Assembly (NCBI GenBank): GCA_027004335.1
Contig: JALTID010000106.1
Span: 2,452-10,711, forward strand
Source: JALTID01 sp027004335 [NCBI: bacterium]
Lineage (GTDB): Bacteria > JALSQH01
DNA: 8,260 nt
Direction of reading: 5' to 3'
Shown here: positions 1-5,799 of the stretch, in pieces
How positions within the stretch are numbered: the first letter of the stretch is position 1
Layout of the letters: each line of letters begins with the position of its first letter
Made by a program: the position numbers and the translations under genes
Notes under the pieces: generated by a model
Database searches by the model: none
Told to the model about the DNA's origin: nothing
What the model saw: only the letters and a program-made list of their open reading frames with translations

Positions 1-90
1 GTAAATTATTATTCTCTTGATAAAGATAAATTTGGAAAATTCCAAAGTATGGTGAGGAATTTTGTTTTTAACCAGGAAAATGGAGGCTGA
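1..90 (+). CDS. C-terminal tail of an unidentified upstream protein (partial)
   Basis: Frame 1 is open from the window edge to a TGA at 88-90 and gives 29 residues ending FVFNQENGG. The stop lies two bases before the ATG of the TauE-like gene, whose Shine-Dalgarno GGAGG sits inside this frame. That spacing is typical of co-transcribed genes. The piece is too short to identify and has no recognisable motif. In AT-rich DNA a chance open frame of this length is possible, so I am only moderately confident that it is a gene end. Confidence 0.42.
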   Translation, partial: VNYYSLDKDKFGKFQSMVRNFVFNQENGG

Positions 91-92
91 AA

Positions 93-836
93 ATGCATGC
101 AGGTGTGCTTGCTGAGATCGGGCTAATTTCATTTATTACTTCATTTACTTTTGTTCTTGGTGGGCTTGGTTCTGCTGTGGCTCTGATCCCGGTTCTTGTT
201 TTTTTCGGGGTTCCTTTTCCCGTTGCCAGATCTTCTGGATTATTTGTTAACGTACTTTCTACGGCTTCAGCATCCTATTACAATGTTAAAAACAGATTGA
301 TAAATTTTAAATTTGGGGTTCCTCTGGTAGTGTTTGCCTTCCTTGCTGCTCCTGTGGGGGCCTATATTTCTAAATTCATTCCAGAAAGAATAGTTGGACT
401 ATTCTTTGGCATTTTTCTTCTCTTTGCCGGGGTAATGGCTGTTATACCCAAGAGAAGATTAAGATATAAAGATCATATGGGGATCCTTGCTCCTATTCTT
501 GTGGGGAGTGCAGGTGGTTTGATCTCAGGTCTTTTAGGTGTTGGAGGAGGTGGATTTATGTCCCCAGTGTTGTTTTTGATGGGATACAATCCCATTGATG
601 TGGCTTTTACTGTGGCTTTTACTGTTCCTTTTTCATCCTTTGCTGGATTCATGGTTTATTGGAAGATGGGTGCCGTAAATTATACCCTCCTCCTCTATGC
701 TGCCATCCCTGCCATTCTTGGTGGATACGCAGGAAATGCATTTGTCCATAAAAAGCTAAACGAGAGACAGGTTAAAATTGTCCTGGGGATGATTTTTATC
801 CTTCTAGGGGTGAAGATTTTTTTTAAGTACTGGTGA
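93..836 (+). CDS. TauE/SafE-family (DUF81) membrane exporter, probable sulfite or organosulfonate permease
   Basis: An intact inner-membrane protein of 247 residues, the usual size for the TauE/SafE family, whose members export sulfite, sulfoacetate or related anions. Almost the whole chain is hydrophobic and fits 7-8 membrane segments. It shows the family's two-fold internal repeat: a Gly-rich GGLGSAVA with the following helix at residues 23-40, and its counterpart GLLGVGGGG at 146-154 opening the second half. A basic loop (KRRLRYKDH, about 120-128) separates the halves. The ATG is chosen because GGAGG lies about 7 bases upstream. The substrate cannot be read from the sequence, and no sulfur-metabolism gene is visible nearby. 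The gene ends against the remnant of a minus-strand propeller gene. Family assignment is solid; the substrate is inference. Confidence 0.88.
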   Translation: MHAGVLAEIGLISFITSFTFVLGGLGSAVALIPVLVFFGVPFPVARSSGLFVNVLSTASASYYNVKNRLINFKFGVPLVVFAFLAAPVGAYISKFIPERIVGLFFGIFLLFAGVMAVIPKRRLRYKDHMGILAPILVGSAGGLISGLLGVGGGGFMSPVLFLMGYNPIDVAFTVAFTVPFSSFAGFMVYWKMGAVNYTLLLYAAIPAILGGYAGNAFVHKKLNERQVKIVLGMIFILLGVKIFFKYW

Positions 837-839
837 CCA

Positions 840-1132
840 CTTGAGAGTTACGATGGTATAATAAACTTTACTGCGATTGTTTTCGTCGTAACCCTGCCAT
901 GCCACTATCAGCTTGTTTTTACTCATAAATCTTACAACAGAATGATATATCTGAGTATATTGTGGGATCTTCTTAATGTTGAGAGAATCCGGGTCTGCTC
1001 CAGTTGTCAGATATATCCTTCTTTCTCCCTCCCTCAAATTTTCCCATCAGGGGAAATATCCAGAGAAGGTTTATAAGATGAATTCTCGTCCACCACAATT
1101 GATTTCTGGGACACCGTCAAATATTGAAATTC
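840..1132 (-). pseudogene. Remnant of a beta-propeller-like protein (minus-strand piece)
   Basis: Two clearly protein-like stretches are read on the minus strand. From 1132 to 1037 one frame contains IVVDENSSYKPSLDISPDGK, a typical propeller strand-turn (PSLDISPDGKI), and then stops at a TGA at 1034-1036. From 1037 to about 845 a second frame contains RRIYLTTGADPDSL and NKLIVAWQGYDENNRSKVYY, which looks like a blade of a BNR/sialidase-like propeller. A one-base shift or small deletion separates them. There is no start codon with a ribosome site: the TTG at 1035-1037 is only where the second frame happens to open. The reading runs into the 3' end of the TauE-like gene, so both ends are missing. 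Being part of a propeller is inferred from motif style only; decay is seen directly. Confidence 0.6.
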
Positions 1133-1135
1133 TTA

Positions 1136-1455
1136 CCTCGAGATGGTAAAGGGATTTCTGAAAACATCCTTGTTTCAAATGCTTTTCTTCTCTTGGCTCG
1201 CCATGTAATGAGCCTCCTCATCTCGTTGAATTTGACAGGGTAAACAAGAGAGTAACTTCAAGTGTCGCGGATAGAGTCTCAATTGTTGACCTGCCTTCTT
1301 TAAATGTAAATTCAGTGGTTTTGCCTTATCCCTGGATTGCGGGAAAGGGTAGTACGGGGGTGTGGGTGGATGGTAAGGGGGACATTTGGGTAATAGCTAT
1401 GGATAAGACCTTATTAGGGAAAGTTAGTTACAAAGATGCTAACCAGGTAGTGTAA
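1136..1455 (+). pseudogene. Remnant of a beta-propeller-like protein (plus-strand piece)
   Basis: On the plus strand one frame (about 1136-1203) reads PRDGKGISENILVSNAF. After a shift near 1204 a second frame continues without a stop to TAA at 1453-1455. It contains NEPPHLVEFDRVNKRV, STGVWVDGKGDIWVIAMDK and the end KVSYKDANQVV. The FDRVNKRV and VDGKGDIWVIAMD phrases resemble blades of six- or seven-bladed propellers (NHL, Vgb or BNR type). No start codon or ribosome site fits, so the N-terminus is lost. It points away from the minus-strand propeller piece at 840-1132, which suggests a rearrangement. An exact family cannot be given. Confidence 0.58.
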
Positions 1456-1456
1456 T

Positions 1457-1576
1457 ACTAATAAGATTGAGGTATGGTGTCCTGAGAATATATAAAGAGA
1501 GAACAGGATACTCTCAAGAATTGATTGGTATGTTAAAGTAGAAGTCAACAGAGGTGGTAGGTTAGCAACAGGTTGA
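1457..1576 (+). pseudogene. Possible further remnant downstream of the propeller fragment
   Basis: After the stop at 1455 a different frame reads NTNKIEVWCPENI, stops at TAA, and continues in the same frame as RILSRIDWYVKVEVNRGG to TGA at 1574-1576. The beta-strand-like alternation (DWYVKVEVN) suggests decayed coding sequence, possibly the C-terminal part of the same protein. It lacks a start, is interrupted and is short, so it could also be chance. Together with the two preceding pieces it accounts for most of the gene-free stretch 837-1590. Confidence 0.28.
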
Positions 1577-1613
1577 AATGATTAAAAATCTATTTTTAAG
1601 GGGGGAGGTGGCC

Positions 1614-1640
1614 ATGCAGAAATATTGCAGATTTTCGTGA
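1614..1640 (+). CDS. 8-codon ORF behind a very strong Shine-Dalgarno site (leader peptide or gene stump)
   Basis: The sequence AAGGGGGGAGGTGG (1598-1611) is the strongest ribosome-site-like tract in the window. It is followed at once by an ATG whose frame reads MQKYCRFS and ends with TGA. The structured element at 1655-1753 begins about 15 bases later. This is the layout of a leader peptide in an attenuator, but the peptide holds no run of His or any other single amino acid that would name the controlled pathway. Equally, it could be the surviving start of a gene lost by deletion, as the preceding 750 bases are full of debris. Expression is not shown. Confidence 0.25.
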   Translation: MQKYCRFS

Positions 1641-1654
1641 AATAAGTCTTGATT

Positions 1655-1748
1655 TCCACGGTAGTGCAATCGGCAGAGCGGCTCTGACCCGAAGCTGCAG
1701 CATCGGGTTGGGATAGGCTGCAGGTTCGAGTCCTACGCTGCAGAGCCA
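1655..1748 (+). ncRNA. Structured, tRNA-like element (decayed tRNA or leader RNA)
   Basis: This is a GC-rich island in AT-rich surroundings. tRNA-like words appear in the right order: TCCACGG directly before a D-arm-like TAGTGCAATCGGCAGAGC (1662-1679), a T-arm core GGTTCGAGTCC (1723-1733), and a GCCA end (1745-1748). The length, 94 bases, would suit a class II tRNA. However, the acceptor halves mispair at two positions, the T-stem has a C/A mismatch, one base is extra before the acceptor, and no standard 7-base anticodon loop forms. Other pairings are better: CCCGA/TCGGG (1688-1692 with 1703-1707) and GGCTCTG/CAGAGCC (1680-1686 with 1741-1747). GCTGCAG occurs three times (1694, 1717, 1737). 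I favour a degenerate tRNA or a regulatory leader over a working tRNA. Confidence 0.35.
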
Positions 1749-1753
1749 TTTTT
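1716..1753 (+). terminator. Possible intrinsic terminator before the moxR operon
   Basis: GGCTGCAG (1716-1723) pairs with CTGC-AG-AGCC (1738-1747) as an 8-bp stem with a two-base bulge and a 14-base loop. It is followed by A and five T (1749-1753). The T-run is short, so the terminator is weak. Its 3' arm can instead pair with GGCTCTG at 1680-1686, so the two folds exclude each other. Confidence 0.32.
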
Positions 1754-1840
1754 CATACCAATATGTTACATTCCAGCTTTGTTCAATTTCAGAAAATTAA
1801 TGCACCTACTGAAAGTATACACTACCTTTTTCCTCGTTTT

Positions 1841-1869
1841 TTTTCATTATTCTCCTTTTTGTGTAAAAT
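1841..1869 (+). promoter_or_regulatory. Candidate sigma-70-type promoter for the moxR-vwa-hisS operon
   Basis: TTTTCA (1841-1846) and TAAAAT (1864-1869) are separated by 17 bases. They sit about 25 bases before the moxR ATG and follow the structured element at 1655-1753. The -10 matches consensus at five of six positions and the -35 at four. The tract is T-rich, so chance matches are likely. The strong ribosome site GGAGG (1882-1886) follows, 7 bases before the ATG. Confidence 0.35.
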
Positions 1870-1893
1870 AAATTAGTTAATGGAGGTAAAATT

Positions 1894-2709
1894 ATGAAAT
1901 ATTTTAGAGGTACCAGCGACTATCTTGTAACTCCCGGTCTTATGGAAGCAGTAAACGCTGCAATAATACTTGGAAGGCCACTTCTGGTAAAAGGAGAACC
2001 GGGCACAGGTAAAACAATGTTAGCATACAAGATTGCTGAAGCACTAAATAAAAAAATAATTGTATGGAATATTAAGTCAACTACAGTGGCGCAGGAGGGA
2101 CTGTATGTTTACGACACTGTTCAAAGATTAAATGATGCAAGATTTGGTGATAGAGACATATCTGATATAAGACAATACATAAAACTTGGGCCTCTGGGGC
2201 AGGCTCTTGCCTCCGAGGAACAGGTGGTTCTCTTAATAGATGAAATTGATAAGGCTGAATTAGAATTCCCCAATGATCTCCTCCATGAACTTGATCAGAT
2301 GGATTTTTATATCCCGGAAACAAGAGAATGGATAAAGGCAAAACATAGACCTATTGTGGTAATAACCTCCAACAGTGAAAAGGAACTCCCAGAGGCTTTT
2401 CTCAGAAGATGTATCTTTCACTATATTGAATTTCCAGATCCCGAGATGATGAAAAAAATTGTGGAGGTTCACTATCCAGGATTAAGCGAGAAACTTGTCA
2501 GTACAGCAGTCAAGAGATTTTATGAAATTAGAAATCTCCGGGAATTGAGAAAAAAACCCTCCACCAGCGAACTGCTTGACTGGATTAAAGTACTTGTTGA
2601 TGAAAGAATAAACGAAAAAGAGATTGCAGAGGGACTTCCATTTTTAGGGGTCTTACTTAAAAAAACAAAAGATGTAGAAGTGGCAAGGAGAAGACTATCC
2701 AGTGTTTGA
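1894..2709 (+). CDS. MoxR-family AAA+ ATPase
   Basis: An intact cytosolic AAA+ ATPase of 271 residues. MoxR proteins act as chaperone-like motors that mature or activate partner complexes, usually with a VWA-domain protein encoded next door. Visible motifs are Walker A GEPGTGKT (residues 34-41), Walker B LLIDEID with D116/E117, sensor 1 ITSNSEKELPEAF with N160, and an arginine pair LRRC (R171, R172) in the arginine-finger region. The C-terminal helical lid (about 190-271) includes ELLDWIKVL. The length matches the short MoxR branch that travels with CoxE-like proteins (CoxD-like). The start is well supported by GGAGG 7 bases upstream. Its TGA overlaps the GTG start of the VWA gene by 8 bases, so the two are translationally coupled. 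The target is unknown. Confidence 0.9.
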   Translation: MKYFRGTSDYLVTPGLMEAVNAAIILGRPLLVKGEPGTGKTMLAYKIAEALNKKIIVWNIKSTTVAQEGLYVYDTVQRLNDARFGDRDISDIRQYIKLGPLGQALASEEQVVLLIDEIDKAELEFPNDLLHELDQMDFYIPETREWIKAKHRPIVVITSNSEKELPEAFLRRCIFHYIEFPDPEMMKKIVEVHYPGLSEKLVSTAVKRFYEIRNLRELRKKPSTSELLDWIKVLVDERINEKEIAEGLPFLGVLLKKTKDVEVARRRLSSV

Positions 2710-3883
2710 AAAATTCTTCTTTAATCTGCGAGAAAAGGGGATAAATGTATCTCTCACCGAGTGGATGACCCTCCATAAGGCGCTTGATGAGGGATTAATT
2801 GATAATTTTACATCCTTTTACTATCTTTCCAGAAGTATTTTGGTAAAACATGAAGAGGATTTTGATAAATTTGATAAGGCATTTATAGAAACCTTTACAG
2901 GAAAAGAAGTAATCACTCTTGAACAGATGAGGGAACTCTTTGAACAATACCCCTTTGAGCATATCGAAAAAATCTTAGCTCTTAAAAGGGGAGAGTATGA
3001 TTATGACCTTGAAGAGCTTATAAAAAAATTTAAAGAGCAGTTAGAAAAAGAAGATAGTCAGCCCCATGTAGGGGGAAACAGACATATTGGCACAGAGGGT
3101 ACAAGTCCCTGGGGAGAAGATGGTTTTGCAAATTTAGGGATCAGCTTCAGCGATTATCACAACACAGGTAGCGCAATTCAGATCGCAAGGATGAGAAAAT
3201 ATAGAAACTACTCTCCGGATAAAACCATGGATATCAGACAATTACAGGTGGCAATTTCAAGACTCAAGATGTTGATTCCGGAAGGACCTGAGGAGGAGCT
3301 TGATCTGGATAGTACAGTAAGAAAGAGCAGCGAAAATGGTGGTGATATTGAGCTTGTTTTTAGGAAAAAGAAGAGAAACAGGGTAAGACTTCTCCTTCTT
3401 ATGGATGCAGGTGGTTCCATGGATCCCTATGCTCATCTTGTTAATCTCCTATTTTCCGCCATAAAATCAAGAATCAGGGATCTTAAATTTTACTATTTCC
3501 ACAACTGCATCTATGAAGAAATTTACGAAGATATTGAAAACAGGATCCCCCTTAAGACAGAGGAACTTATAAAAAAATACTCTGAAGAGAATTACCACCT
3601 GATAATTGTTGGTGATGCAGCAATGGCTCCATCGGAACTTATGAATTTAGGAGGTGCCATTGAATACTGGTACTACAACAGGAAACCATGTAAATACTAC
3701 CTTGAAGAATTTAGAAAAAATTTCCCCTCCTCTGTATGGATAAACCCTGAGAATCCGAAGGTATGGGACAAAATCTGGACAACTGCAATAATCTGGGGAA
3801 TCTTCCCCATGTTTCATCTATCAGTAGAAGGAGTTGAGGAAGCTGTAAAATACCTTATTAAAAAACAGGGAGTGAAGAGATGA
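2702..3883 (+). CDS. CoxE-like VWA-domain protein, partner of the MoxR ATPase
   Basis: A protein of 393 residues, starting at GTG with AAGGAG (2685-2690) 11 bases upstream inside moxR. The N-terminal helical part (1-125) is acidic and charged. A Gly-rich middle segment (GTSPWGEDGF, about 138-147) is followed by ELDLDSTVR and a VWA domain from about 230. The metal site reads D235-A-G-G-S239-M. The first Ser of classical DxSxS is Gly, which I recall as normal in this branch (D-x-GGSM) and not as damage. Later phrases YYFHNCIYE, IIVGDAAMAPSEL and VWINPENPKVW are also characteristic. It probably binds the MoxR ATPase and selects or presents its client. Its TGA overlaps the hisS ATG in an ATGA junction. 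Confidence 0.87.
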   Translation: MFEKFFFNLREKGINVSLTEWMTLHKALDEGLIDNFTSFYYLSRSILVKHEEDFDKFDKAFIETFTGKEVITLEQMRELFEQYPFEHIEKILALKRGEYDYDLEELIKKFKEQLEKEDSQPHVGGNRHIGTEGTSPWGEDGFANLGISFSDYHNTGSAIQIARMRKYRNYSPDKTMDIRQLQVAISRLKMLIPEGPEEELDLDSTVRKSSENGGDIELVFRKKKRNRVRLLLLMDAGGSMDPYAHLVNLLFSAIKSRIRDLKFYYFHNCIYEEIYEDIENRIPLKTEELIKKYSEENYHLIIVGDAAMAPSELMNLGGAIEYWYYNRKPCKYYLEEFRKNFPSSVWINPENPKVWDKIWTTAIIWGIFPMFHLSVEGVEEAVKYLIKKQGVKR

Positions 3884-5127
3884 TAAAAGCACCCACCGGA
3901 ACGCGAGACATATTACCTGAAGATGTGAAAACATGGCAGAGAATAGAAAAAACCGCCGGAGAGATTTTCACTCTTTACGGGTACGAAGAGATAAGAACTC
4001 CAATTTTTGAAAGCACCTCTCTTTTTCAAAGAAGTATCGGAGAAGCCACAGATATCGTGGAAAAAGAGATGTACACCTTCAAAGACAAGGGAGGAAGATC
4101 TCTTACTCTCCGTCCCGAAGGAACGGCTCCTGTGGTGAGGGCATATCTGGAGCATCAATTCCCCCAGAGAGATCAATTCCAGAAATTCTACTACATAGGA
4201 CCGATGTTCAGATATGAGAGGCCCCAGAAGGGGAGGTTCAGGCAGTTTCATCAGGTTGGGATTGAAGTATTTGGGCCGAACCATCCAATGATAGATGTAG
4301 AGGTTATCGCAATTCAATGGAGAATATTTAAAGAGTTAGATGTCTCTGATCTTAAAGTCAAAATCAACAGCCTGGGATGTGAAAAATGTAGACCGGGGTA
4401 CAGAAAAGCACTTATAGAGCATCTTAAAAAAAACAGAGAGAGACTCTGCGAAACTTGCCAGAGGAGACTGGAGAGAAATCCACTCAGAGTCCTTGATTGT
4501 AAAAATCCTGGATGTCAGCAGGTTGTAAGGGAGGGACCAAAAATCACAGATTATCTGTGCAATGATTGCAGAGAACATATGAAAAAAGTTACCGATGGCC
4601 TTGAATCACTTAAGATCCCCTACGAAGTAGACCCCTTTCTGGTAAGGGGTCTTGATTACTACACAAAAACAGTTTTTGAATTCATTCATACGGCTCTTGG
4701 AGCTCAGAATACAGTTTCAGCGGGGGGAAGGTATGATAACCTCGTAGAGGAATTGGGGGGACCTGAGATACCTGGCATTGGATTTGCGTTGGGAATAGAA
4801 AGGCTGGTGCTAATTTTAAATGAGAAAGGTTTACCGGAGGAGAAAAAACCATTATACTTCATACCACTGGGTGAAGAGGCAATTAAGGAAGGAATTAAGA
4901 TTATGGAAGAACTTAGAGACAGTGGAATCCCTGTTATATGGACGGGTAAAGTGGCAAGTATAAAAGCCCAGCTCAGACAGGCAAATAAACGAGGTGCTGA
5001 CAGAGTTTTAATCCTTGGAGAAAGCGAGATCGAAAATAGAGAGATAAAACTCAAAGATATGAAAGAAGGAAGAGAAGAAGTAATAAAATGGAAGGATTTA
5101 AAAGAGCATTTGCGGTACTACTTTTAA
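3880..5127 (+). CDS. hisS: Histidyl-tRNA synthetase
   Basis: Charges tRNA-His with histidine using ATP in the cytosol; essential for translation. At 415 residues it is a normal bacterial class II HisRS. Motifs in order are LRPEGTAP (77-84), motif 2 FYYIGPMFRYERPQKGRF (103-120), the histidine motifs GLDYYTKTVFEF (257-268) and GGRYDNLV (282-289), and motif 3 GIGFALGIERLVL (299-311). The C-terminal anticodon-binding domain runs from about 325 to 415. The insertion domain carries eight Cys in four pairs: C167/C170, C190/C193, C207/C212, C227/C230. This suggests bound zinc, which E. coli HisRS lacks. The ATG overlaps the vwa stop (ATGA), with GGAG upstream. The 3' end overlaps the next ORF by 40 bases. 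Confidence 0.97.
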   Translation: MIKAPTGTRDILPEDVKTWQRIEKTAGEIFTLYGYEEIRTPIFESTSLFQRSIGEATDIVEKEMYTFKDKGGRSLTLRPEGTAPVVRAYLEHQFPQRDQFQKFYYIGPMFRYERPQKGRFRQFHQVGIEVFGPNHPMIDVEVIAIQWRIFKELDVSDLKVKINSLGCEKCRPGYRKALIEHLKKNRERLCETCQRRLERNPLRVLDCKNPGCQQVVREGPKITDYLCNDCREHMKKVTDGLESLKIPYEVDPFLVRGLDYYTKTVFEFIHTALGAQNTVSAGGRYDNLVEELGGPEIPGIGFALGIERLVLILNEKGLPEEKKPLYFIPLGEEAIKEGIKIMEELRDSGIPVIWTGKVASIKAQLRQANKRGADRVLILGESEIENREIKLKDMKEGREEVIKWKDLKEHLRYYF

Positions 5128-5534
5128 GTCTGATTCTTGTAACCAATTATCTTGAGGCAGCCCCATGAACAGCCCTTGTAGTTTGTGGAAGGGTGGTTCA
5201 TGCAGCGAGAAGATACAGTTTTTTCAACATCAAAGACAGATTATATTTTAAAAGATCCTACTTCCCGGCTACCACATCCTTCCAGACCCCCATTTCAATA
5301 GTGTCTAAGTATCACATGAGAGTTTATTTTAAAGCATCCATTACTGATTCAGAAGGAAGAGTTTTAAAAGAATTATCTTCCTATTTAATAACTCTTACAA
5401 AATATCCCAATTTTCTTATAAACTGGGCAGATGTTGTTTTTCCTTGACCGGGGAAGTGTATGATAAAAATTTACATTGATAAAAAATTAATATATGATTA
5501 TCCTCTATGGGTTGAAGTTTTTAAGGAAGAGTAA
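5088..5534 (+). pseudogene. Small exported or DUF6941-like protein with two in-frame TGA codons
   Basis: A single frame of 149 codons runs from ATG 5088 to TAA 5532-5534 without any frameshift, broken only by TGA at 5166-5168 and 5445-5447. The first part, ending AVLLLSLILVTNYLEAAP, looks like a signal peptide with an AxA-type cleavage region. The middle part (CGRVVHAARRYSFFN, then ITDSEGRV) and the last part (PGKCMIKIYIDKKL) together resemble the small beta-sandwich layout of DUF6941. There the second TGA falls inside the usual 'Fp.pGky' strand, so the parts clearly belonged to one protein. Alternatively, the domain once began at ATG 5165, which has GAGG 7 bases upstream, and lost one base after the start. 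The gene overlaps hisS by 40 bases. Decay is most likely; recoding of UGA is possible but unsupported. Confidence 0.6.
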
Positions 5535-5536
5535 AA

Positions 5537-5701
5537 TCAAAAATATTTAATCAGAAGTATCAGAATAATCGCAGTGATAGCATAAGCAGCAAAAAATCTT
5601 ATCCAGTCCTCAAAGATCTCACGCCAGGAAGGTTTGATCTCGTAGTAATTTTTCTCTTCTATTTCTTTTTCTGCGTTCTTTCTGTCTTTTTTATTGCCCA
5701 T
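5537..5701 (-). CDS. Small single-pass membrane protein (54 residues), unknown function
   Basis: An intact short gene. The N-terminal half is highly charged (MGNKKDRKNAEKEIEEKNYY). It is followed by an amphipathic stretch SWREIFEDWIRF and one strong membrane helix (AAYAITAIILILLIKYF, about 38-54) ending at the C-terminus. This is the layout of a tail-anchored protein or small membrane regulator. AGAGG lies about 10 bases before the ATG, and a good promoter stands 22-49 bases upstream. It ends three bases from the stop of the convergent plus-strand frame at 5088-5534. I recognise no family. The charged head, clean helix, ribosome site and promoter argue against a chance ORF. Confidence 0.68.
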   Translation of the reverse strand: MGNKKDRKNAEKEIEEKNYYEIKPSWREIFEDWIRFFAAYAITAIILILLIKYF

Positions 5702-5722
5702 GATACTCAACCTCTCTATTTA

Positions 5723-5750
5723 ATTATATCCCTGAGAAAAAAATAAGCAA
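5723..5750 (-). promoter_or_regulatory. Sigma-70-type promoter of the small membrane protein gene
   Basis: Read on the minus strand, TTGCTT (5750-5745) and a perfect TATAAT (5728-5723) are 16 bases apart, 22 bases before the ATG at 5701. The ribosome site AGAGG lies between. This is the best-matching promoter in the window, and it makes the small gene independent of the decayed lipoprotein gene upstream. Confidence 0.6.
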
Positions 5751-5799
5751 GCCTGCGCCTTTCCTCAAAAATAATCCTACCGAACTGGGTACTGTTTCC

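Noticed and set aside
1655-1748. Selenocysteine tRNA, suggested by the GCCA end, the length of 94 bases and the nearby in-frame TGAs
   Set aside because: There is no UCA anticodon in a suitable loop, no matching 8-bp acceptor stem and no six-base D-stem. Only the 3' end spacing resembles a tRNA-Sec.
3404-3418. Loss of the VWA metal site because DAGGS replaces DxSxS
   Set aside because: From memory, the CoxE-like branch that pairs with MoxR commonly has D-x-G-G-S-M, so this looks like a family trait and not damage.
3913-4317. Minus-strand ORF of 134 codons opposite hisS
   Set aside because: It is a shadow of the hisS reading frame, with no ribosome site and no protein-like pattern.
5088-5534. 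Genome-wide UGA reassignment (for example to Gly or Trp)
   Set aside because: Several intact genes in the window end in TGA directly at overlapping starts of the next gene, and the 415-codon hisS contains no in-frame TGA.
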